DNA of 34,940 bases from positions 1 through 34,940 of the forward strand of contig CANQRS010000006.1 of assembly GCA_947626295.1 (NCBI GenBank), given 5' to 3'. The DNA is from an uncultured Clostridia bacterium (GTDB lineage: Bacteria > Bacillota > Clostridia > TANB77 > CAG-508). The notes under the pieces were generated by a model, which was given only the letters and a program-made list of their open reading frames with translations, did not search any database and was not told the DNA's origin. This document shows, one piece after another, positions 26,690-34,940 of this stretch. A program made the position numbers and the translations under genes. Position 1 is the stretch's first letter, and every line of letters begins with the position of its first letter.

Positions 26690-29614
26690 TTACTTTTTTA
26701 TTTCTTTCATAACAAAAGCTTCTATGATATCTCCTTCTTGAATATCATTATATTTCTCTATTTGGATACCACATTCAAATTCTTTTGCTACTTCTTTTAC
26801 ATCTTCTTTAAATCTCTTTAAAGATACTAATTTTCCTTCGTGTATAACAACATCATCGCGAATAACTCTAACACCGGCATTTCTTGCAATTTTTCCTGTA
26901 ACAACATAAGCTCCAGCAACTGTACCAACATTTGATATTTTAAATACTTGACGTACTTCTGCTGTTCCTATTAATTCCTCTTCAAATTTAGGGTCAAGCA
27001 TACCCTTCATTGCAGATTCAACATCATCTATAACTTGATAAATTATAGAATATTGTTTTATTTGAACATCATTTTTTTCCGCTTCCAATTTTGCTGTTGA
27101 AACAGGTCTTACATTAAATGCTATTATAATCGCATTTGAAACTTTTGCAAGTGTAACATCACTTTCTGTAACTGCTCCAGCTGCTGAATGTATAACTTTT
27201 ACCTTGACCTCATCATTGCTTAACTTTTCAAGTGATTGTTTTAAAGCCTCAACTGAACCTTGTACATCTGCTTTTACAATTAAGTTTAATTGTTTTAAAT
27301 TTCCCTTTTCCATCTGACTAAACAGATTATCTAATGTAACATTTGTTAAAGCATTTATAGATTTTTCTCTTGCTTGACGCTTTCTTCTTTCTATTAAATG
27401 TTTAGCCATCTTTTCATCTTTTACTTCATAAAATACTTCTCCAGCCTCTGGTACTTCTGTTAACCCTAAAATCTCAACAGGTGTAGATGGTCCTGCACTC
27501 TTTACCTTTTTGCCTTTATCATTTACCATTGAACGTATCCTACCAATTGTTGAGCCAACTACTACAGTATCTCCTAAATCAAGTTTTCCTCTTTGTACTA
27601 ATACAGATGCAATAGCACCTTTATTTTTATCAAGTCTTGCTTCTATTACAACACCTTTTGATTGTTTTGTTGGATTAGCTTTTAATTCTAAAACATCTGC
27701 TTGTAACAATACCATTTCTAATAATTGGTCTATATTAATTCTCTTTTTAGCAGATATCTCCACAAATATAGTGTCTCCTCCCCATTCTTCTGGTACTAAT
27801 TCATATTTCATCAATTCTTCTTTTACCTTTTGAGGATTACTATCTGGTAAATCTATTTTGTTTATTGCTACTATTATTGGAATATTAGCTGATTTAGCGT
27901 GGTTTATTGCTTCTACTGTTTGAGGCATAACCCCATCATTAGCAGCAACTATAAGAATAGCTATATCTGTTATTTGAGCACCTCTTGCACGCATTGCAGT
28001 AAATGCTTCGTGACCAGGAGTATCTAAAAATGTTATTTCTCTATCATTTACCTTTACTTTATATGCACCTATTGCTTGTGTAATTCCACCTGCTTCACCT
28101 TCAATTACATTAGTCTGCCTAATTGCATCTAAAAGTGATGTTTTTCCGTGGTCTACATGTCCCATTACTACTACTACTGGAGCTCTCTCCACTAATTCAT
28201 TTTCACTATCTTCAGATTCATCAAACAAAATATCTTCTTCTTTAATTTCTTCTTTCTTTATAGCTGTAACTCCAAATTCTTCTGCAACTATAAAAGCTGT
28301 ATCAAAATCAAGTTCGTTATTTAATGTTGCCATTATTCCTAAAGACATTAATTTCATTATAACTTCCCCTGCTGTTTTCTTTAATTCTGCTGCCAAGTCT
28401 TTTACACTTATAGATTCTGGTATAGTAATGTCTTTTAATTTAAAGATTTTTTGTTTAATTCTTTGCTCTTCATTTTTATTATTTTTCTTTTTACCTTTTC
28501 TGCCTCTTTGTGTTGTTAAATCATAATAATCTAGCATTCCACCATCAGTATCTTCAAACATATTTGATAAGCTACTTTGTTGTTTAAGATTTTTTAATTT
28601 TCCTTCATTAAATTCCTCGTTTTGATTTCTTCTTGTTTTCTTTTTAGTATTTCTTGTTTCATCAAATTTATTATTATTTTTTTGTTTATCAATTAACTTA
28701 TTATATCCTCTAGTCTCTTTCTCCACAGTATCAGCTGACATAATATCTTTTATATTTCTTTCTATTCCCTTTTCATCAAGAGGACGTCTATTGTTATATT
28801 TCAAGTTATTATTATTCCCTTGCCTATTATTGCTAAATTTCGTATTTTGTCTGTTTCTAAAATTATTATTGTTACTATTTTTTCTGTCCTCATTATTATT
28901 AAATTTCTTACCAAATTTGTTTTGTTGTCTAAAATCTTTTTTATCTTGATTTTTATAATCATTCTTTTTATTATATTCTTGTTTTTGATTATTATTAATT
29001 TTATTATTTTGATATACCTTATTATTATATGCCATATTCTCCCTTTTTACCTGCTCAACTTTCTTTTCTTCTACTCTAACTTCTTTTTCTTCTACTTTAG
29101 TTACAACTTTTTCCTGAATTTTCTCCTGTACTTTATTTTCTTCTTCTTTCTTTTGAATATCCTTTTCTGGCTCTTTTTTCTTATCCAATCCAAATAATTC
29201 GCTAACTGTTAAAGGTTTTTCTGGCTTATTTCTATATACTATATTATAATCCTTATTTTGCTTTCTCTGTACAAATGGATTCTTATTTTCTTTAGCTTGC
29301 TCTTTATTTGTTGTTTCCTTTTTTTGATTCTCTTCTATTATAACTTCTCTTCTAATTATAACAGGAGCTTGATTCTCATTTTTATTTGACTTTGGATTTT
29401 TCTTTTTTGAATCCACTTTTTCATTTTTTGCATTTTTATTAATTTTAGTATTAGCTAAGCTTTTTTTAATTTTTTCTATTTCCTCATCTTCTAAACTACT
29501 TAAATGACTTTTTATTTTAATACCTAATTCTTCTGCTTTTTTCATTAAATCTTTACTTGTTAAATTTAATTCCTTAGCTAACTCATATAATTTCATTTTA
29601 CCCAATAGACTCAC
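26690..29614 (-). CDS. infB: translation initiation factor IF-2 with long Asn/Lys-rich N-terminal region
   Basis: [41 protein letters not shown]; true start may be 29596 or an upstream TTG/GTG. Confidence 0.98.
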   Translation of the reverse strand: MSLLGKMKLYELAKELNLTSKDLMKKAEELGIKIKSHLSSLEDEEIEKIKKSLANTKINKNAKNEKVDSKKKNPKSNKNENQAPVIIRREVIIEENQKKETTNKEQAKENKNPFVQRKQNKDYNIVYRNKPEKPLTVSELFGLDKKKEPEKDIQKKEEENKVQEKIQEKVVTKVEEKEVRVEEKKVEQVKRENMAYNNKVYQNNKINNNQKQEYNKKNDYKNQDKKDFRQQNKFGKKFNNNEDRKNSNNNNFRNRQNTKFSNNRQGNNNNLKYNNRRPLDEKGIERNIKDIMSADTVEKETRGYNKLIDKQKNNNKFDETRNTKKKTRRNQNEEFNEGKLKNLKQQSSLSNMFEDTDGGMLDYYDLTTQRGRKGKKKNNKNEEQRIKQKIFKLKDITIPESISVKDLAAELKKTAGEVIMKLMSLGIMATLNNELDFDTAFIVAEEFGVTAIKKEEIKEEDILFDESEDSENELVERAPVVVVMGHVDHGKTSLLDAIRQTNVIEGEAGGITQAIGAYKVKVNDREITFLDTPGHEAFTAMRARGAQITDIAILIVAANDGVMPQTVEAINHAKSANIPIIVAINKIDLPDSNPQKVKEELMKYELVPEEWGGDTIFVEISAKKRINIDQLLEMVLLQADVLELKANPTKQSKGVVIEARLDKNKGAIASVLVQRGKLDLGDTVVVGSTIGRIRSMVNDKGKKVKSAGPSTPVEILGLTEVPEAGEVFYEVKDEKMAKHLIERRKRQAREKSINALTNVTLDNLFSQMEKGNLKQLNLIVKADVQGSVEALKQSLEKLSNDEVKVKVIHSAAGAVTESDVTLAKVSNAIIIAFNVRPVSTAKLEAEKNDVQIKQYSIIYQVIDDVESAMKGMLDPKFEEELIGTAEVRQVFKISNVGTVAGAYVVTGKIARNAGVRVIRDDVVIHEGKLVSLKRFKEDVKEVAKEFECGIQIEKYNDIQEGDIIEAFVMKEIKK

Positions 29615-29879
29615 CTCCGTTAATAAGATTTTCTAAATTATTATAAATTTCACTATTTATATTCATTTCAAATACTCTTTCTAATCTCTTTGATTTTACT
29701 GCCTTCTTTAAACATTCAACATCTTTACAAATATATGCGCCTCTTCCCTCTTGCTTTCCTGTTTTGTCAATATTTATATTTCCTTGTTTATCTCTTACAA
29801 TTCTTATAAGTTCTTTTTTATCTTTTTTAGAATTGCAACCCATACAAGTTCTTTGTGGCATTTTTTTCACTAAAATCAT
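29598..29879 (-). CDS. ylxR: YlxR family protein
   Basis: [36 protein letters not shown]. Confidence 0.93.
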   Translation of the reverse strand: MILVKKMPQRTCMGCNSKKDKKELIRIVRDKQGNINIDKTGKQEGRGAYICKDVECLKKAVKSKRLERVFEMNINSEIYNNLENLINGGESIG

Positions 29880-30976
29880 TCTCCTTCTTCTACATTTTCT
29901 GTTTCATCTTGTTTACTTTCTAATAACTTTCTGAATTGACTCTCTGATTTTATATCTATTTTCCAATCTGTAAGTTTAGCTGCTAATCTTGCATTTTGAC
30001 CACCTTTTCCTATTGCTAATGATAATTGGTCATCTTCAACTATTACTTGTGCAAATTTCTCGCTTTCTTTTACATCTACTGCCATTATTTTTGCTGGTAA
30101 CAATGCTGCAGCTATAAATATTGATATATCTGGATTCCATTCTATAACATCTATTTTCTCTCCATTTAATTCATTTATTATATTTTGAATTCGTATCCCT
30201 CTTTGCCCTACACAAGAACCTACCGGGTCAATATTTTCATCTTGTGAATATACTGCAACTTTACATCTTTTTCCTGGATTTCTTGAAACACTTTTTATTT
30301 CTATAATTCCTTCATAAATTTCTGGTATCTCTATTTCTAACATTTTCCTTACAAAATCCGGATGGCTTCTCGATACTATTACTTGAGGTGCACCTTTTTC
30401 TCCTCTTTCTACATCTACCACATAAGCTTTTATTTTATCATTAACTCTATACCTTTCTGTAGGAATTTGTTCTTTTACTGGCATTATTCCTTCTAAATTG
30501 CCTAAATCCATAATTACTATGCCTCTATCTGCCTTTTGTATTGTTCCTGAAACTATCTCTCCTTTTTTATCGCTATATTGTGTATATAAAACTTCTCTTT
30601 CTTCTTCTCTAATTTTTTGAACAATTACTTGTTTAGCAGTTTGTGCTGCTATCCTTCCAAAGTTTTTAGGTACTATTTCAACATTTACTTGGTCTCCCAA
30701 TTTTAATGTTTTATTTATCTTTTTTGCTTCTTCTAATGATATTTCTTTTATTGGATTTTCTACTTGTTCAACTACATCCTTTACAGAATATAAATGAGTT
30801 ACCCCTGTAGCCTTGTCCATTTCTACCTTTACATTTTCTGAAGAATCAAAATTTCTTTTATATGCTGTTACTAATGCTGTTTCTATTGACTCTAACAAAT
30901 ATTCTTTTTTTATTCCTTTTTCTTTTTCTAAATCTTCTAAAGCTAATATCAATTCTTTATTATCTATTGCTTTCAT
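29876..30976 (-). CDS. nusA: transcription termination/antitermination protein NusA
   Basis: S1/KH motifs; GSCVGQRGIRIQNIINELNGEKIDVIEW. Confidence 0.97.
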   Translation of the reverse strand: MKAIDNKELILALEDLEKEKGIKKEYLLESIETALVTAYKRNFDSSENVKVEMDKATGVTHLYSVKDVVEQVENPIKEISLEEAKKINKTLKLGDQVNVEIVPKNFGRIAAQTAKQVIVQKIREEEREVLYTQYSDKKGEIVSGTIQKADRGIVIMDLGNLEGIMPVKEQIPTERYRVNDKIKAYVVDVERGEKGAPQVIVSRSHPDFVRKMLEIEIPEIYEGIIEIKSVSRNPGKRCKVAVYSQDENIDPVGSCVGQRGIRIQNIINELNGEKIDVIEWNPDISIFIAAALLPAKIMAVDVKESEKFAQVIVEDDQLSLAIGKGGQNARLAAKLTDWKIDIKSESQFRKLLESKQDETENVEEGE

Positions 30977-30978
30977 CT

Positions 30979-31455
30979 TTATTCACATTCCTTTCCTTCT
31001 ATAAAAACTGTTTTCACTTGTGCTATATTCTCTCTTTCTATTTTATGTTCTTTCCCTTCAGTATCTTCTATTTGCAATTCTTTTTCTTTCACATCTTTTA
31101 AAATACCATTATATTCCTTTTGTCCTTGTTCATCTTTTTTAAAAAGTTTTACTTCGACTTCTTCCCCTATATATTTTTTTAATTGCCATTCTTTCCTTAA
31201 TACTCTTTCTATTCCTGGTGATGATACTTCTAAATAATATTGTTCTTTTATATAATCTGCTTCATCTAATATATCTGTTATTTCATTGTTTACTTTTTCG
31301 CAATCTTCTAAAGTTATTCCTTTTTCATTGTCTATTACTATTCTTAATGTATATTTTTTGCCTTCTTTTAGGTATAATACATCATACAGTTCATATCCTA
31401 TTTTTTCTATTTTATCTTTTACAAGCTTTTCTACTTTTTCTTCTATATTTGCCAT
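30979..31455 (-). CDS. rimP: ribosome maturation factor RimP
   Basis: LRIVIDNEKGITLEDCEKVNNEITDILD; YYLEVSSPGIERVLRKEWQLKKYIG. Confidence 0.95.
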   Translation of the reverse strand: MANIEEKVEKLVKDKIEKIGYELYDVLYLKEGKKYTLRIVIDNEKGITLEDCEKVNNEITDILDEADYIKEQYYLEVSSPGIERVLRKEWQLKKYIGEEVEVKLFKKDEQGQKEYNGILKDVKEKELQIEDTEGKEHKIERENIAQVKTVFIEGKECE

Positions 31456-31480
31456 TTACTTCCTCCCATTTTCAAAACTT

Positions 31481-31508
31481 AAGAGCGGGATTTTTGTTCC
31501 CGCTCTTT
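31481..31508 (-). promoter_or_regulatory. leader hairpin of rimP-nusA-infB operon, possible attenuator
   Basis: AAGAGCGGGA-ACAAAAA-TCCCGCTCTT followed by the interrupted U-tract AAGTTTTG, inside the predicted 5' UTR. Confidence 0.7.
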
Positions 31509-31531
31509 CTCCATTTTCTTATGCTTTATAT

Positions 31532-31560
31532 ATTATACCCCATTTTTTCAATAAATGCAA
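31532..31560 (-). promoter_or_regulatory. promoter of rimP operon TTGCAT-N17-TATAAT
   Basis: -35 complement 31555-31560, -10 complement 31532-31537. Confidence 0.7.
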
Positions 31561-31579
31561 GGTTTTTTAAGTATTTTTT

Positions 31580-33028
31580 CTATTTTATATCTTTATACAT
31601 TTTATTTTTATGATGTGACCAACCTATTACTCCACCTAAAATTACTATACTAACAGTAATCCATAATTCTTTACCTGTATATGGTAAAGTTTTTGCTGTA
31701 GTAATTGTATCGTCTTTTTTTGTTGTAGTTTTTTCATTATTTTGAGTTAGGTTTTCTCCTGAAAATTCTGTCCAAGAGAAATCGTCGCTACCATAGAAGA
31801 ATAATGACCAAAACTTAGTTTCAGTATAAACATTTGCTTTTGCTAAAGTAACTGCTTCGTTAGATATATATTCTCCATTTTCATCATCTGTCTTTACATA
31901 TAAATAATAATATTCATCATCTTCTAATAATCCATTTAAATCTATTATCTTATCACCATTTTCATAAGACAAATATTCTATATCAGAACTACCAGTAACA
32001 TCGAAATTCTTATCATAAATACCTTTATCTGATTTTGAATATGTTAATAAATCTTGCATTCCTTCTGTTTCAGAATTCTTTATTTTTTGTAATATTGATG
32101 TGTCTGTTATTTTTCCAACTTTTAATTCAAACTTTCTATCATTTGCACTTCCGTGAGTAAATTGTGTTATAATTTGCGTGTCAGTACTAGCCATAAACGT
32201 TGCAAAAAAAGCTTTATTATATGTTGGTTCATTATATTTAGTAATTTTCGTACCATAACTTGCTACTGTATATTCAAAAGTATTATGATTATATTCTATA
32301 ACAGATACATACATATCTTTATTTAATTCTACATATTGAGCTAAATCATCTGTAGCTAAAGATACTATACTATTTGTTTCTTCATTATATTCAATACTCA
32401 TTATGTCACTACTATATGCAATATCACGAGTTATTTCTGGTTCTGAAGCATTATCAGTTACCATTATATAATAATCTCTATCTTCTTTAAGTTCAGCACC
32501 TTTTATTTCTAAAATAGCATCTGATACTCCCTCTTTTTTTAATTCAAATGTAGCATTTGAAAAATCTGTTTTCTCTGTATCCTGAGCTGGCTCTTTAGTA
32601 CCAAGAGACGAATAAACTTGTGCATCATAGTATGGTTGCTCTTGTATTACAATTTTAGCCCATACACAATAATTTACTTCTCCAGAATATTCTGACAAAT
32701 CTACACTAAAGTTTCCATCTTCTGTTTGTACCCAATTATCTTCTTCAAAATCTGGTAATAATGATTTATATTCTTCTGTGTTTTCTTCTGTAATTGCTTC
32801 ATCAATTTGTGCATATAAATCCGCATCTAACATTACAACTTGATAATATAATTCATATTCTTCCTCTACTGAATCACTTACAGTAATTTTCCCACTATCA
32901 CCTGTTACTAAATATGGGAATGTTATGTAATCTTCAGTATCTAAATCTCCACTATAAGCACTTACTATGTTTAGTGGGAAAACTATTAGCATTATTAGAA
33001 CTATTAAATATGATATTATTTTTTTCAT
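31580..33028 (-). CDS. secreted LPXTG (LPYTG)-anchored surface protein
   Basis: Signal peptide MKKIISYLIVLIMLIVFPLNIVSAYS; C-terminal TLPYTGKELWITVSIVILGGVIGWSHHKNK. Confidence 0.85.
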   Translation of the reverse strand: MKKIISYLIVLIMLIVFPLNIVSAYSGDLDTEDYITFPYLVTGDSGKITVSDSVEEEYELYYQVVMLDADLYAQIDEAITEENTEEYKSLLPDFEEDNWVQTEDGNFSVDLSEYSGEVNYCVWAKIVIQEQPYYDAQVYSSLGTKEPAQDTEKTDFSNATFELKKEGVSDAILEIKGAELKEDRDYYIMVTDNASEPEITRDIAYSSDIMSIEYNEETNSIVSLATDDLAQYVELNKDMYVSVIEYNHNTFEYTVASYGTKITKYNEPTYNKAFFATFMASTDTQIITQFTHGSANDRKFELKVGKITDTSILQKIKNSETEGMQDLLTYSKSDKGIYDKNFDVTGSSDIEYLSYENGDKIIDLNGLLEDDEYYYLYVKTDDENGEYISNEAVTLAKANVYTETKFWSLFFYGSDDFSWTEFSGENLTQNNEKTTTKKDDTITTAKTLPYTGKELWITVSIVILGGVIGWSHHKNKMYKDIK

Positions 33029-33138
33029 TTTTTCTCTCCTTCTTTTGTTTTTATTTTTATTATTTTTCTATTATCATATATACCATATATTTCTTTTAAT
33101 GTCAATTTAAAAATTTAACTTTTTTGTAAAATTTTCAC

Positions 33139-33182
33139 AAAAAAACTCAAATTATTAAAAATTAAATAATTCGAGTTTTTTA
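33139..33182. terminator. terminator downstream of adhE
   Basis: AAAAAACTCAAATTATT...AATAATTCGAGTTTTTT. Confidence 0.75.
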
Positions 33183-33199
33183 ATATACTTAGTATTTTT

Positions 33200-34940
33200 T
33201 TACTTATCTCCATAATAACTTTGTCTTAAAATATCTTTCATTTCTTCAACTAATGGAACTCTTGGATTTGCTGTAGTACACTGGTCTTCAAACGCTCTAT
33301 CTGCAAGTAAATCAATTTTAGATAAAAATTCATTTTCATCTACCCCTGCATCTTTAAAGCACTTAGGTATGCCTAATATTTCATCCAATTCTTTTACCTT
33401 ATTAATTAAAGAATTAATTCCTTCTTCAACAGTATCAGCTTTTAGTCCTATTTTCTTTGCAATTTGTGCATACTTTTTATCTGCTATAAAATATTCATAT
33501 TTTGGAAATGACACAAATTTTGTAGGTATTGAACTATTATATTTAATTACATAAGGAAGTAAAATTGCATTTATCCTTCCGTGTGGTAGATGAAACTCTG
33601 CTCCTATCTTATGTGCCAAAGAGTGACACACTCCTAGAAAAGCATTTGTAAATGCCATACCAGCTATTGTACTTGCATTGTGCATTTTTTCTCTAGCTAC
33701 TTTATTGTCTCCATTATTATATGCTTCAGGCAAATATTCCACAACAATTTCTATTGCTTTTTCTGCCAATCCATCTGTATAATCTGATGCCATATTTGAA
33801 ACATAAGCTTCTATTGCGTGAGTTAAAACATCCATTCCAGTATCTGCTGTAACTGATTTTGGTAAACTCATAACTAAATCTGGGTCTATAATTGCTACAT
33901 CTGGAGTTAACTCATAATCTGCTAAAGGATATTTCTTATTTTTAACTTTGTCTGTAATTACTGCAAATGATGTAACTTCTGAACCTGTTCCAGATGTTGT
34001 TGGTATTGCAACCATTTTCGCTTTTTGACCTAACTTTGGAAATTTATAAGTTCTTTTTCGTATATCCATAAATTTTAATTTCAACCCTTCTGGGTCTGCA
34101 TCTGGGTGTTCATAAAATAGCCACATTCCTTTAGCTGCATCTATTGGACTTCCTCCACCTAAAGCTATTATTACATCAGGTTTAAAATTATTCATTAATT
34201 CTAATCCTTTATTTACAGTATCAAATGAAGGGTCAGATTCAACTTCACTAAATATTTCACAATGTACGTGCTTTTCTCTTTTTCTTAAATGATATAATAT
34301 TCTATCTACATATCCTAATTTAAGCATTCCCTCATCTGTTACTATAAATGCTCTCGTTATATCTGGCATTTTTTCTAAATATGATATTGCGCCAGCTTCA
34401 AAATATATTTTCTCTGGTATTTTAAACCATTGCATATTTACTCTCCTCCTTGCAACTCTTTTTATATTTATAAGATTTACTGAAGATACATTTGCTGTTG
34501 TTGAATTTCCACCAAATGAACCACATCCAAGTGTAAGTGATGGCATATTTGTATTATATATATCACCTATTGCTCCATGTGTTGATGGTGAATTTACTAT
34601 GATTCTACCAGCCTTCATTGTTTCAGAAAATTTAAGTGTAACATCTTCATCTTCACTATGGATAACGGCAGAATGACCTAATCCTCCAAATTCGATTAAT
34701 TCTTCTGATTTATTAATTCCTTCTTCTTCATTTTCTACTATATAATACGTTAGGACTGGACTTAATTTTTCCTTTGAAAATGGATAATCTCTACCAACTC
34801 CATTTTCAGGTACAACTAATACTTTGGTTTCTACAGGTATCTCAAATCCCGCTTCTTTAGCAATTGTGTATGGAGATTGACCTGGAACATGTGATTTTAA
34901 TTTATAACCATATTCTTCTGTATAATCAAACATACTATTT
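33200..34940 (-). CDS. adhE: bifunctional aldehyde-alcohol dehydrogenase AdhE, C-terminal part, truncated by the window edge
   Basis: ALDH end (PSLTLGCGSFGGNSTTANVSSVNLINIKRVARRR) joined to Fe-ADH (ALGGGSPIDAAKGMW, HSLAHKIGAEFHLPHGRINAILLP); frame stays open upstream of the listed ATG to the edge. Confidence 0.93.
   Translation of the reverse strand, partial: NSMFDYTEEYGYKLKSHVPGQSPYTIAKEAGFEIPVETKVLVVPENGVGRDYPFSKEKLSPVLTYYIVENEEEGINKSEELIEFGGLGHSAVIHSEDEDVTLKFSETMKAGRIIVNSPSTHGAIGDIYNTNMPSLTLGCGSFGGNSTTANVSSVNLINIKRVARRRVNMQWFKIPEKIYFEAGAISYLEKMPDITRAFIVTDEGMLKLGYVDRILYHLRKREKHVHCEIFSEVESDPSFDTVNKGLELMNNFKPDVIIALGGGSPIDAAKGMWLFYEHPDADPEGLKLKFMDIRKRTYKFPKLGQKAKMVAIPTTSGTGSEVTSFAVITDKVKNKKYPLADYELTPDVAIIDPDLVMSLPKSVTADTGMDVLTHAIEAYVSNMASDYTDGLAEKAIEIVVEYLPEAYNNGDNKVAREKMHNASTIAGMAFTNAFLGVCHSLAHKIGAEFHLPHGRINAILLPYVIKYNSSIPTKFVSFPKYEYFIADKKYAQIAKKIGLKADTVEEGINSLINKVKELDEILGIPKCFKDAGVDENEFLSKIDLLADRAFEDQCTTANPRVPLVEEMKDILRQSYYGDK

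Noticed and set aside
28820-29197. 125-aa plus-strand ORF opposite infB and similar antisense ORFs (e.g. 14234-14473, 15055-15330, 25865-26125, 31218-31613)
   Set aside because: Low-complexity Leu/Ile/Phe-rich or otherwise shadow translations of real genes in AT-rich DNA, lacking convincing RBS or domains.
1-34940. CRISPR array, rRNA genes, prophage structural genes
   Set aside because: No regularly spaced repeats, no rRNA-like segments and no phage morphogenesis genes were seen.

Overview
AT-rich, low-GC Firmicutes/Clostridia-like chromosomal window (a spore-former, judging by the alpha/beta SASP). From left to right: (1) the integrase-proximal end of a Tn916-type integrative element (HTH regulator, Xis, tyrosine integrase) next to an intact tRNA-Leu(UAA). 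Unannotated by the ORF track, at 103-427, is a compact convergent locus: a 28-aa hydrophobic peptide gene on the minus strand and a ~75-nt plus-strand small RNA. They share direct repeats over the peptide's start codon and have 7-nt complementary terminator loops. This is the architecture of the Fst/par (pAD1) type I toxin-antitoxin family. (2) A TPKTG surface protein with a class B sortase, then murC. (3) A ~13 kb minus-strand Tad/T4P-like pilus operon: CpaB/SAF, two MinD/ParA-like proteins with abnormal P-loops, a TadA-like ATPase with an N-terminal TM, a tandem TadB/TadC-like protein, at least five pilin-like paralogs sharing a leaderless MEN..(K/D)AL N-terminus, a cryptic sixth relative with its own promoter, and a large terminal protein. 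One pilin carries a frameshift whose out-of-frame tail matches its sisters. (4) A Cof/HAD phosphatase, an unexplained ~186-nt rod-like inverted repeat, SASP, and an MgtA-type P-ATPase. (5) The rimP-nusA-ylxR-infB-rbfA-nrnA-truB operon with a leader hairpin that could be a NusA-dependent attenuator. (6) An LPYTG surface protein and an adhE cut by the window edge. All assignments come from reading the sequence and recalled family knowledge; no searches were run.
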